DNA of 64,000 nucleotides from Acidobacteriota bacterium. GTDB lineage: Bacteria > Acidobacteriota > Terriglobia > Acidiferrales > UBA7541. The stretch spans positions 1 through 64,000 of the forward strand of contig QHYI01000112.1 in assembly GCA_003223245.1 (NCBI GenBank). Direction: 5' to 3'. A model generated the notes under the pieces. The model did not search any database, was not told the DNA's origin, and was given only the letters and a program-made list of their open reading frames with translations. The translations under genes were made by a program, and so were the position numbers. Positions 43,209 to 51,577 of the stretch are shown here, one piece after another (the first letter of the stretch is position 1; the number at the start of each line of letters is the position of its first letter).

Positions 43209-44621
43209 GTGAGCAAAATCCATCAAGCATTGAAAAGAGCGCAGGAAGAAAGATCTCAGAAGGAGACCGCATCGCTCTCTCTCCCTCTATTCCCATACAC
43301 GGAGGGAATAACCAACGGGAGGCCTGGCGGTCGGGAGCCTAAGGCGAGAGCAGCGCCTGCACGAAGCCATCTCACCGGCAAATACCTGCATTTTGAGGAT
43401 CTCCTGAGGTACTGCGCGAAGCCGTTTTGGCAGCCCAACGCCAATGCCATTCTGTTCTCTGAACTCTATCGCCGCACCCAAGGGGCGGAACAGTTCCGGG
43501 CACTTCGCCACCGGCTGTATCAGTTGCGAAGCGGCTCACCGCTAAAAAAGATAGTGGTCACCAGCGCCGTCGCCGGGGAGGGAAAGACATTTGTCGCCAC
43601 TAACCTGGCGCAAGCTTTCCTCTGCGAACCTCAACGCAAGGTCCTTTTGGTTGACGGAGACCTGTGCAATACGAGCCTGCATCTCCCCTTGGGAGCTCCG
43701 GTCGCACCTGGGCTGGCAGAGTACCTCCGTGACGAAGCAAGCGAGGCAGAAATCATTCAGCACGGGCAGGAAGGAAATTTATGCTTCATCGGCGGCGGAA
43801 TAATGGAAGGCGAAGGGAACGCGAGCGAGTTGCTTTCGAACGGGCGGCTGCAAAAACTGCTTGACCGCGTCGGCCCTTTGTTCGATTGGGTGATCATCGA
43901 TTCGGCCCCCTGCCTTTCCGTGGCGGACGCGGGAAGGTTGGCGAGTTTTGCGGATGGGTTGATTCTAGTCGTGAGAGGCAAGTCCACCCCTGCCGCGATG
44001 GTCCAGAAGGCGGTCCAGGAATTAAAAAGTAAGTTGATCGGCGTGGTCTTAAATGGGGTCGAGGATTCCCCAACGTACGGCGGCGATAACGATTACTCCG
44101 CGGGCCCGCCCCCGCAAACTCTTGTTCCCGCGCAAGCGATCTCGTTATCAACCTCTTTCTGGTCCTCGATCAAGAAAAGCCTCTTGCAGCAGAGAGTTTT
44201 TCGCGCTTCCTTGCTTGAGCTGCTGCTGCTGAGTTTGGCCATTTATCTCGGGACACGTGCGGGGGCTCGGACCTTTTGGCGGGAACACGCCGGCGACTCT
44301 CCGTTGCCCAGCGCAACGTGGCAGTCCACCCTGAAACACGCGCCTGAGGGGGCTGTTGCGACCGCTTCCGTCATTTCGCAGCTTGCAGACGCGCCTCACA
44401 CGGAGCGAGCGCAAGACTCATCGAATGTTTTCACCTATGTGGTCCAGCGAAACGACGCCATGCGGTCATTGTGCATGTCTCTTGTCGGGCGATACGATGA
44501 AGCTGTTCAAACTGAAATTTGCAGGCTCAATCCGGATTTGAAGGATCCGCAGCATCTCAAAACAGGACAAGAGGTTCACCTTCTCCTGAGTCCTCTAAAG
44601 CAAGACGAAAACCGGCGTTGA
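43209..44621 (+). CDS. BY-kinase-like ATPase fused to a membrane segment and LysM-like domain
   Basis: A 470-residue protein. The N-terminus SKIHQALKRAQEE matches exopolysaccharide-associated tyrosine autokinases. A CpsD/CapB-type P-loop domain follows (about 95-285): Walker A SAVAGEGKT (119-127), Walker A' VLLVDGDL (145-152) and Walker B WVIIDSAP (227-234). In the family this enzyme regulates polysaccharide polymerisation and export. Instead of the usual Tyr-rich tail, there is one transmembrane helix (about 334-347) and, after a linker, a LysM-like domain (about 408-460: FTYVVQRNDAMRSLCMSLVGRYDE, CRLNPDLKDPQHLKTGQEV). The C-terminus would therefore be periplasmic and able to touch peptidoglycan. 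The start is GTG 43209. No polysaccharide genes follow. Confidence 0.8.
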   Translation: MSKIHQALKRAQEERSQKETASLSLPLFPYTEGITNGRPGGREPKARAAPARSHLTGKYLHFEDLLRYCAKPFWQPNANAILFSELYRRTQGAEQFRALRHRLYQLRSGSPLKKIVVTSAVAGEGKTFVATNLAQAFLCEPQRKVLLVDGDLCNTSLHLPLGAPVAPGLAEYLRDEASEAEIIQHGQEGNLCFIGGGIMEGEGNASELLSNGRLQKLLDRVGPLFDWVIIDSAPCLSVADAGRLASFADGLILVVRGKSTPAAMVQKAVQELKSKLIGVVLNGVEDSPTYGGDNDYSAGPPPQTLVPAQAISLSTSFWSSIKKSLLQQRVFRASLLELLLLSLAIYLGTRAGARTFWREHAGDSPLPSATWQSTLKHAPEGAVATASVISQLADAPHTERAQDSSNVFTYVVQRNDAMRSLCMSLVGRYDEAVQTEICRLNPDLKDPQHLKTGQEVHLLLSPLKQDENRR

Positions 44622-44776
44622 CCGGCGCGCCCCAAAATTGAACCCTTCATCCATAAGGCAGCAATGAGCAAGAACTAGCATCAGCTGCGAAAAAGGACTG
44701 CTTTAACGTCGCCGCCAGCTACAACTCCTTCTCTTTCGCCCGCTTTATGTGCAACGCACGCACTCCTTTGCGGAGG

Positions 44777-45847
44777 TTAGTGGTCGTGGGCCATGCCGGC
44801 CATTTCGCGCATGGTCGGCGCTTTGCGGCGCAGCGAGGCCATCTTGGAATCATCGTTTGGCACGAAGTAGCCCACCGCGATGCCCATCGCGCCCTCGCGC
44901 AACAGCCTGCCGGTAGGATTCTCGTAGGTGGCGGAAGTTTTCAGAACATCGCCCGCGGAAAGCTTGAAGCCGCCCTCCTCGACAAACAATTTCACGGGCA
45001 TAGCTTCGAGGCGGCCCTTTTCGTCCACTTTCGCGTCGAGCGTGGCCACCGTTTCTTTGCGCGTAGCATCCTGCAGGACGATTCGCCTGCCGTAGTCGTG
45101 AAGGTGCCCGCCGACGCCAAGAAGCACACCGTCGTATTTCACGGTCACGGTTCCGGATTTCTCGCTTTTGCCGGCAGGCACGTCATATCCGGAACTTCCA
45201 CAGGACTTCACGTCCATCCACGCGGGATAGGCGTTCTTGCGCGGCGGAAGATTTTCTGACGCATCCTGATACGGAATAATGACTTGCAGATAAGCGTTTT
45301 CATAAGAAGTTGCCGTTGGATTATGGACCATCGTTTCGATACGGATTTTGTCGCCCTTCTGCACGTGATAGCCGTAACCGGGAACTTCCGCCCAGTCGGT
45401 CATCTCACTTCCGGCGCCGAAAATGTGCTCTTCCTTATTGGGGCAAAGAAAATCAGAGCGGTTTTCGTTCCAGAAGGCCGTGTGGTGAAGAGCGGTTCCG
45501 GGAACCTCATTGCCAGCGGAATCCACGAGCTTGGGGTGATAGGACAGGAGCCAGCCGTCGAAAGGGATCTGCCAGACTTGATCGGGAGGCTGCGGCATTT
45601 TCATGTGGCCAGTATGCGCAGGAAGATTCATTGGCCCGACGCGAAGAGTTACAGTGTGGGAGGCAGCGTCCAGTTTTGCGTCCAGCGTTACGCCCTTGGC
45701 GACCAAATGGTGCATGCCCTCTTGCATGAAGCCGCCATGATGGTGGTGCTCCATGTCCATTTGGGCTTCAGCCGGTTTTTTCTGAGCCCGCGCGGGGCCA
45801 ATTGGCAGCAAGCTCGTGAACACGAACAGGAATTTCAAAGGCTTCAT
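44777..45847 (-). CDS. His-rich secreted protein, Nod19-like
   Basis: A 356-residue secreted protein. After the signal peptide (PLKFLFVFTSLLPIGPARAQ) comes a Met/His cluster (AQMDMEHHHHGGFMQEGMHH), suited to metal binding, then a beta-sandwich region with ALHHTAFWNENRSDFLCP, IFGAGSEMTDW and VGGHLHDYGRRI. This arrangement resembles stress-up-regulated Nod19 proteins and, more remotely, copper-dependent peptidylglycine monooxygenases, where an H-x-H binds copper. It ends AHDH. GGAG before ATG 45847 fixes the start. Copper or other metal binding is inference. It is the last gene of the minus-strand cluster, 140 bp after the glucosidase. Confidence 0.7.
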   Translation of the reverse strand: MKPLKFLFVFTSLLPIGPARAQKKPAEAQMDMEHHHHGGFMQEGMHHLVAKGVTLDAKLDAASHTVTLRVGPMNLPAHTGHMKMPQPPDQVWQIPFDGWLLSYHPKLVDSAGNEVPGTALHHTAFWNENRSDFLCPNKEEHIFGAGSEMTDWAEVPGYGYHVQKGDKIRIETMVHNPTATSYENAYLQVIIPYQDASENLPPRKNAYPAWMDVKSCGSSGYDVPAGKSEKSGTVTVKYDGVLLGVGGHLHDYGRRIVLQDATRKETVATLDAKVDEKGRLEAMPVKLFVEEGGFKLSAGDVLKTSATYENPTGRLLREGAMGIAVGYFVPNDDSKMASLRRKAPTMREMAGMAHDH

Positions 45848-45987
45848 GCTAGTACTCCAAACCGCGTGGACGTGGGGAAACGCAGCTGCACTTCCTATCA
45901 TAGCCCTGAAGGCAGCATTCCGTCTTACGAAGTGGGCATCGGGCCGGCTGGATGTATTTCCGCCAAACGGGGCGAGTCGGAGGTTAT

Positions 45988-47775
45988 TTAGTGGACCGAC
46001 CCGACGAAAGCGCCAAAAGGCGCAATCACAAAATGGTCCAGAGGCATCGGATCGTGTTCCGGTTCCGGAGAAGCGATCAGCATTTTTGCGGAATTTTCCT
46101 TAATGCCGTGCGAGGCGAGGTTGAACTTCACGGTTCGCGGGTCATTGCTCATGTTCAGCACGACCAGAACGGAATCGCCTTCACCGGGACTCTTGCGCAA
46201 ATAGGCAAGCACGTAAGGATCGTCGCGGTCCAAGGCCACACAGCTTTCGCTGCCCATGTACTGCAACGCGGGCTCGCTCTGGCGCAATGAGAGCAAGCCT
46301 TTGTAAAAAGAGAAAATGGAATGAGGATCCTTCGACTCCACTGCAACATTGTATTTTGCCGCGCTCGGAGGAATAGGGAGCCAGGTGTGATCGGCGGTGC
46401 TGAACCCGGCGTCCTTCGAAGTATCCCATTGCATAGGCGTGCGCTCGCCGTCGCGGCCTTTTTCTTTAGGCCAGCCAATTTTTCCGATGGGATCCTGCAC
46501 ATCCTCCTTGCGCTTGGGAGGAGTGGTCCTCATGCCGATCTCTTCGCCGTAATACATCAGCGGCGTTTGCCGCGTAGTGAGAAGCAGCGCGGGCAATAGT
46601 TTTGCGATCTGATCGTTGTGCACGCCGTCGCCATAGCGATCCCATTGGCGCGGCTGATCATGGTTGCTGAAAAAGAAAAGCGGCTGGCCGTGGGCGGTGT
46701 TGTGCTCGACCTGGTCCAGCAGCTTGCGGAATTCCGGAGCGGAAAGCTTGTTCACGTCTGCGATCTGAAAATCCATGGGCAGCTGGACTTCGTCATCGTG
46801 CGCACCGTACATTTTCGTCAGTTCCTTGATATTCGGCTCATCCGCTTCGCTGATGAGCACGGGGTTTCCGGGATAAGCGTCGACGACCTTCCGCATTTCG
46901 CGCAGCACGTCGTGAACTTCCGGCAGATTGTCCGTGTATTTGTGCTGAATGTTCGGATCGCCGTAAGCGTTTTTCCCGGGAAGAATCGGATCATCGTGAA
47001 GATTCGGGTCTTCGAAAAGGCGCGACACGGCATCGAGACGGAAGCCAGCTACCCCACGATCCAGCCAGAAGCGCACGGCGTCGTACATGGCTTTGCGCAC
47101 TTCAGGATTGCGCCAGTTCAAGTCGGGCTGCTGCACATAAAAGTAATGGTAATAATACTGGCCCGTGGTGGGATCGAATTGCCAGGCGGAGTGCCCAAAC
47201 CACGACTGCCAGTTGTTGGGAGGCTCGCCAGGGCCTTGGCCGTCGCGCCAAATGTACCAATCGCGTTTTGGATTGTTGCGCGAAGAACGCGATTCCTTGA
47301 ACCACGGATGCTCGTCGGAAGTGTGATTGGGGACGAAATCCATGATGACACGGATGTTCCGCTTTTTTGCTTCCGCCATAAGATGTTCGAAGTCGGCCAT
47401 CGTGCCATAGAGAGGATCGATTGCGGTGTAACCGGCGACGTCGTAGCCAAAGTCGACGAGCGGCGAAGGGTACATTGGCGTGATCCAGATGGCGCCAATG
47501 CCGAGGTCGTGCAAGTAGTCCAAGCGAGACGTGATGCCGTTGATGTCGCCGACGCCGTCTCCGTTCGTATCCTGAAAGCTGCGCGGGTAAATTTCGTAGA
47601 TCACCGCGTGCTTCCACCACGGATCTTGCGCGGTCTCAGCGGTTTGCTGCTGAACTCGCGCCGAAGAGGCATGCAGCGCGGAAGAAGTGAAGTGTTGCGA
47701 CCGCGCGGCGAAACTCGCGGAAAGACAAAGGGCGAGCGGGACAGCGAGGTAAGAGAGCTTTTTGAACATCGCCAC
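45988..47775 (-). CDS. Secreted GH13 alpha-glucosidase (oligo-1,6-glucosidase-like)
   Basis: A 595-residue glycoside hydrolase of family 13. A signal peptide (YLAVPLALCLSASFA) is followed by WWKHAVIYEIYPRSFQDTNGDGVGD, the standard start of alpha-glucosidases. Conserved region I is MDFVPNHTSDEH, region II GFRLDAVSRL with the nucleophile Asp, region III LISEADEPN with the acid/base Glu and region IV FFSNHDQPR. GERTPMQWD is typical of the oligo-1,6-glucosidase branch. It should release glucose from alpha-glucans or trehalose-like sugars in the periplasm or outside. GTG 47775 follows AGGGAGG by seven bases. It lies 40 bp after the TPR gene. Confidence 0.9.
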   Translation of the reverse strand: MAMFKKLSYLAVPLALCLSASFAARSQHFTSSALHASSARVQQQTAETAQDPWWKHAVIYEIYPRSFQDTNGDGVGDINGITSRLDYLHDLGIGAIWITPMYPSPLVDFGYDVAGYTAIDPLYGTMADFEHLMAEAKKRNIRVIMDFVPNHTSDEHPWFKESRSSRNNPKRDWYIWRDGQGPGEPPNNWQSWFGHSAWQFDPTTGQYYYHYFYVQQPDLNWRNPEVRKAMYDAVRFWLDRGVAGFRLDAVSRLFEDPNLHDDPILPGKNAYGDPNIQHKYTDNLPEVHDVLREMRKVVDAYPGNPVLISEADEPNIKELTKMYGAHDDEVQLPMDFQIADVNKLSAPEFRKLLDQVEHNTAHGQPLFFFSNHDQPRQWDRYGDGVHNDQIAKLLPALLLTTRQTPLMYYGEEIGMRTTPPKRKEDVQDPIGKIGWPKEKGRDGERTPMQWDTSKDAGFSTADHTWLPIPPSAAKYNVAVESKDPHSIFSFYKGLLSLRQSEPALQYMGSESCVALDRDDPYVLAYLRKSPGEGDSVLVVLNMSNDPRTVKFNLASHGIKENSAKMLIASPEPEHDPMPLDHFVIAPFGAFVGSVH

Positions 47776-47814
47776 GGAGGAGCCTCCCTTTCGATTACGG
47801 TTCCAATTTGGCCT

Positions 47815-48984
47815 TCAAGGCTTGGCGTTCGCTCTGTCCTGCAACTGCTCCGATAATTTCAATTCGCGATCTGCGTCTTCGGTTTGGCCCAAATCGCGAT
47901 AAGCCAGGCCGAGCAAATGATGAGGAATGGAATTATTCGGATCCATGGCGATGGCGCGCTGCAGCGCGCGAGCCGCCAACGCCGGTTCGCCTTTCTTCTC
48001 CAGCACTTTTCCCATCAGGATGTATGGGCCAGTGGACGTGGCGTCGAGCCAGATCGAGCGCTGCAACAGTTTTTCTGCGTCCTCGTATTTCTGCGCGCGA
48101 GAGTATGCGTCCGCGAGCTTGTAATACACGGCGGCATCGCCGGGATTTAGTTCCAGCTCCTTCTGAAATTGTTCAGTGGCTTCCGGAATGCGGGACTTGA
48201 AGAGATAAATCTCGCCCAGCAACAAATGCGCGAGTGGAAGTTTGGGATCCAGCTCGACGGCCTTCTTCGCGTATTCCTCGGCGACCACTTCGAATTCGAA
48301 GCGCAGCATCATGCGCGCGGTAAATAGATAGCTGGCGGCCGAATCGGGCGGAACGCCGAACATTTTCGCGAACGCTTTGCGCGAGTTGGCGTAATCCTTG
48401 GTTTGCATGTAGCAAATGCCAAGGATGTAGGCAGCATCGACGTTCGCACTGGGATACCAGGTCTGCACTTTTTCGAGCGGCGCGATGGCGTCGGCGAGGC
48501 GTCCAGCGAGGTAGTACGATAAACCCATTAACTGGATGGCTTCATTATCGCCGGGATTTTCGTCAAGGTCTTTCTTGAAGTTTGCGATGGCCTTGAGGTA
48601 GTCGCCCTTCTTGTAATGGACGATTCCCAATTCATGGGCGAGTCCCTTCGCATCGGGCTGCTTGGCCGCGAGCGCGTCCAGTTGCGCAATCGCCTCGTCG
48701 AATTTGCCTTGCTGGGATAGCCGCCGCGCCTCGGCAAACGCCACATCTGTGGAATCTTTCGGCGTTAGCTTGGCAGGCTCGGATGACTGTTCAGCCGCTT
48801 GCTCCCAAGGCCCCTGCGCCGAGATCATACTGGGGAAAAACAGAAAACCGCTCAGAAGTCCTGCCGCAAAAACGGCGACCAAATATGGGCAATTGCGCAT
48901 GTGTGGAAAGGGCATGCGACTAGGTCTGAGCCCTGTCTCTGGTTTTGGTACTCTTGCGACTTCAGGCACAAGCACCCTCTCCAC
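47815..48984 (-). CDS. Secreted TPR protein
   Basis: A TPR solenoid of about 300 residues after a signal peptide (YLVAVFAAGLLSGFLFFPSMISAQ). At least eight TPR units are visible, for example FDEAIAQLDALAAKQPDAKGL, YLKAIANFKKDLDENPGDNEA, IPEATEQFQKELELNPGDAAV and PALAARALQRAIAMDPNNS. Such proteins are interaction scaffolds. The reading frame starts at GTG 48984, sharing one base with the stop of the preceding gene (TAGTG); a start at ATG 48900 would place the signal peptide at the very N-terminus and may be the real one. Confidence 0.8.
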   Translation of the reverse strand: MERVLVPEVARVPKPETGLRPSRMPFPHMRNCPYLVAVFAAGLLSGFLFFPSMISAQGPWEQAAEQSSEPAKLTPKDSTDVAFAEARRLSQQGKFDEAIAQLDALAAKQPDAKGLAHELGIVHYKKGDYLKAIANFKKDLDENPGDNEAIQLMGLSYYLAGRLADAIAPLEKVQTWYPSANVDAAYILGICYMQTKDYANSRKAFAKMFGVPPDSAASYLFTARMMLRFEFEVVAEEYAKKAVELDPKLPLAHLLLGEIYLFKSRIPEATEQFQKELELNPGDAAVYYKLADAYSRAQKYEDAEKLLQRSIWLDATSTGPYILMGKVLEKKGEPALAARALQRAIAMDPNNSIPHHLLGLAYRDLGQTEDADRELKLSEQLQDRANAKP

Positions 48985-50828
48985 TAAGGCTGTAGATCCT
49001 TAGAATCGTGACTTATCTGCTCAAGGTTCTCCCTCGCCAACTTGTGGCTGGGATCAATCTGTAAGGCGCGCCGGAGATGAGCTTTTGCCTCCGTGAGATT
49101 GCCGGTTTCGGCGAGAGCCGCGCCAAAATTAGCTTCCACATTGGCGTCGTCCGGACGTAGGCGGACAGCGGCACGATAGTGCTCAAGCGCCTCGACGAAT
49201 TTTTCCTGCGAGACCAGAGCATTCGCCAGATTGTAGTGCGCGTCGAAATTGTCGGGCTGTGCTTTGAGCGCCGCATCCAGGTAGGGTATGGCTTCACCGG
49301 ATCGGCCCACAGCTAACAGAGACGCACCAAGCGCGTTGTTCGCGGTGGCATCCTGAGGGCGAAGATGCACGGCCTGTTCGAACTGCTCGGTCGCCTCCGC
49401 CTGCGCGCCGCGTGCAAGAAGCATGGCGGCAAGGTTGTAATGCGCTTCGAAGTCGGCAGGATTCTTGTCCACGTTATGCCTTGCCATAGCCTCCTGCAGC
49501 ACCATGCGTGCGTCGGAATTGGCATCGGAGGACGTACGCGGCAGAACCTGAAGCCAAAGATGGGCCATTTCGTCGCTCGAGCGATTTCCTGCGACCACAC
49601 GTCGTGGTGGATCGTTTGGGTTAGCAACATTTTCGTTAGAGTTGTCGTAAACATAGCGCATCGAGATGGTGGTGCCCTTCGGCAACGGCACGGGATCTGC
49701 GTAGCGGTAGACGGCTTGCCAATTCAAGTCCCACCGCGGAATGTGAATCAGTGTTTCTGTCGAGCCGTCGGGAAGAGTGGCCAGTGCCCGTAGATCCTTG
49801 CCGAGATAGTGCGCGTGAGGGTAAATGGCAAGCAGCGCTACGTCGACCGGCAGCGTAAATCTGTCCGTAACCAAGAAGTTGTTTTCCCCAGGAGGAATGT
49901 CGAGCTGACGGTCGTTTTCTAATTGCAGCAGCAGAGGAAATAGAGTTGCCGGTTTGTCGGTGAAGTACAGGCCAAGGCTTGGCTGGATCTTTTCCGGCTT
50001 GCCGGAAGGCTGCAAGTGGATGTTCAGAACCAGATCGGTGTCTTTGTCCAGGCGCAGCGCCATGCCCTCCGGCTCGGGCTTTGTCACGGTGCCGGGTTTC
50101 CAGAAAAGGAAGTGGCTGTCCGGATCGAAGGTTTCTGATTCGATTTTGAGCTCCATGCCCGCGAAACCCGCGCCGCGCTCTGACTCCTGGTGGCGTGCCG
50201 AGCGGCCACGATCCACGAGAATGTTTGCGTGATGAACGACGCGCTTGTTGCCTGGCCGGATTTCAATCGCTTTCAGCCAGCGAGTTCGCTCGACGGGCGT
50301 CCGAAAGATGAAATTCCAATACATGTCGGAGCCACTGGCCGGAAGAGTGTACGGTTTTTCAGCTTCGACGATTTTGTCCGGCTGTCCGAGTTGCCACCCT
50401 GGAACAAAGCGCGGCGCAGGGCGCAGGTCAGCGGGGGCGCCCTCGACGGCTCCCTGCTCCACCCACTTTTGAATGAGCGTAATCTGTTCGTCGGATAGGC
50501 GGAGTTCGTCCGCAAAACGCAACTCCTGTAGCTCCGGCAGCCACGGCGGCATGAACCGCGTCGAGGTTACTGCAGAGATCTGGCGTGCGTGGGCCTTGGC
50601 GTCTGCATAGGTGAGCAGCGGAAAAGGACCCGCCTCTCCGGGGTGATGGCACGGGGCACAGTATTGAAACAAGATTGGAGCGATATCGCGGTTGAAGGTA
50701 ACCTCTGGCGAGGCAGGCTCGGGGCCGGCGCGTCGCGCACGGGCGCCATTGTGCTCAGCAAAGGCGGCCGCGCTGACGGAACTCACACCCAGCAGGCAAG
50801 CAACTATGGTTCGGCGGGAAGAGGTCAT
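48984..50828 (-). CDS. Haem c / copper-monooxygenase-like / TPR fusion protein
   Basis: A 614-residue secreted protein combining three modules. After a signal peptide (IVACLLGVSSVSAAAFA) a cytochrome c-type site CAPCH is at residues 57-61, in the setting FNRDIAPILFQYCAPCH and RFMPPWLPE. Residues about 150-400 resemble the copper-dependent monooxygenase (PHM) fold: VVHHANILVD and IYPHAHYLGKDLRAL supply paired His. The last 160 residues are TPRs (FEAHYNLAAMLLARGAQAEA, FDAHYNLANALVSQEKFVEA). ATG 50828 overlaps the redoxin stop (ATGA). Likely a periplasmic redox protein with haem and copper; the reaction and substrate are unknown, and copper binding is inferred from fold resemblance. Confidence 0.8.
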   Translation of the reverse strand: MTSSRRTIVACLLGVSSVSAAAFAEHNGARARRAGPEPASPEVTFNRDIAPILFQYCAPCHHPGEAGPFPLLTYADAKAHARQISAVTSTRFMPPWLPELQELRFADELRLSDEQITLIQKWVEQGAVEGAPADLRPAPRFVPGWQLGQPDKIVEAEKPYTLPASGSDMYWNFIFRTPVERTRWLKAIEIRPGNKRVVHHANILVDRGRSARHQESERGAGFAGMELKIESETFDPDSHFLFWKPGTVTKPEPEGMALRLDKDTDLVLNIHLQPSGKPEKIQPSLGLYFTDKPATLFPLLLQLENDRQLDIPPGENNFLVTDRFTLPVDVALLAIYPHAHYLGKDLRALATLPDGSTETLIHIPRWDLNWQAVYRYADPVPLPKGTTISMRYVYDNSNENVANPNDPPRRVVAGNRSSDEMAHLWLQVLPRTSSDANSDARMVLQEAMARHNVDKNPADFEAHYNLAAMLLARGAQAEATEQFEQAVHLRPQDATANNALGASLLAVGRSGEAIPYLDAALKAQPDNFDAHYNLANALVSQEKFVEALEHYRAAVRLRPDDANVEANFGAALAETGNLTEAKAHLRRALQIDPSHKLARENLEQISHDSKDLQP

Positions 50829-51418
50829 TCGGTGTCCGCGATGTAGCATCCCACCCCCGGCGCGCTGGGCGGAGGCGCTTTCCCACTCAGGGCAGCCTGG
50901 ATGGCATCGTCGAGTTCGTGCGTGGTAGCCGCTGGACGCGCGTGCCCAAAATCCTCGTACAAGTTGTCGATGCGGCCGTGATAAAGCAAACGACGCTTGG
51001 CATCGAAGACGGCCACTTCCGGCGTCACCTGGACCTGTGCTCGCGCGACAAGCGCATGTTGCGGATCGCGCAGCGCCGGCAGTTTGTAGCCGTAGTCGCT
51101 TTCATGATGGCGAATCTTGTCGGCCAGAGCTGTCTTGCCAAGATAGACAAGCCAGAACCGCGCCTTGCCCTCATATTGCGAGCTGAGTCGCTGAATCAGC
51201 GGCGCGTAGCGGTTGGAGACGGGGCAATCCGCGCGCACGAAAACGAGCACAATGGGCTTTCCCGAAGCCTCCTGGAAAGGGTCTGCCGGAGTACCGTCAA
51301 GATGCAGTGCCGTCTTTTGGGCCGCGGGTGAAAAAGGAAAAGCGATGATGAGGAAAAACCCCGCGATTAGCAGAATAGAGACATGAAGCCAGCGCGAGAT
51401 GAATCCGGAACCTTGCAT
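50825..51418 (-). CDS. Membrane-anchored redoxin (thioredoxin-like)
   Basis: A thioredoxin-fold protein with one N-terminal membrane segment (HVSILLIAGFFLIIAFPF). The active region is VLVFVRADCPVSNRYAP, with a single Cys in the position of the thioredoxin motif, followed by VTPEVAVFDAKRRLLYHGRIDN, the cis-Pro strand. A second Cys occurs near the C-terminus (GVGCYIAD). This one-Cys ADCPVSNRY type resembles AhpC/TSA-like redoxins. It could keep haem c or copper sites of the downstream protein reduced; its stop overlaps that gene's start (ATGA). The frame extends to 51490, but ATG 51418 places the anchor sensibly. Confidence 0.75.
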   Translation of the reverse strand: MQGSGFISRWLHVSILLIAGFFLIIAFPFSPAAQKTALHLDGTPADPFQEASGKPIVLVFVRADCPVSNRYAPLIQRLSSQYEGKARFWLVYLGKTALADKIRHHESDYGYKLPALRDPQHALVARAQVQVTPEVAVFDAKRRLLYHGRIDNLYEDFGHARPAATTHELDDAIQAALSGKAPPPSAPGVGCYIADTE

Positions 51419-51522
51419 CAGCGTGCCCGGGGCCCGTCGCCCCAAAATCTTACTGCCTCGCGAAAAAACTTGTCTATTCCCGAGAGCCATTCCGAGTCAT
51501 CCTGCCCAAAGCCAGAACAAGA

Positions 51523-51548
51523 ACGGGGAGCCGGTCAGGGCTCCCCGT
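51523..51548 (-). terminator. Intrinsic terminator after the second TonB-dependent receptor
   Basis: A perfect 10-bp stem ACGGGGAGCC/GGCTCCCCGT (51523-51532 and 51539-51548) with a 6-base loop, 30 bp after the receptor stop on the minus strand. The following minus-strand bases TCTTGTTCTGGCTTT are moderately T-rich. Confidence 0.75.
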
Positions 51549-51577
51549 CGGGGTGGTAGGGGTGTCCTCGTCCTTGT

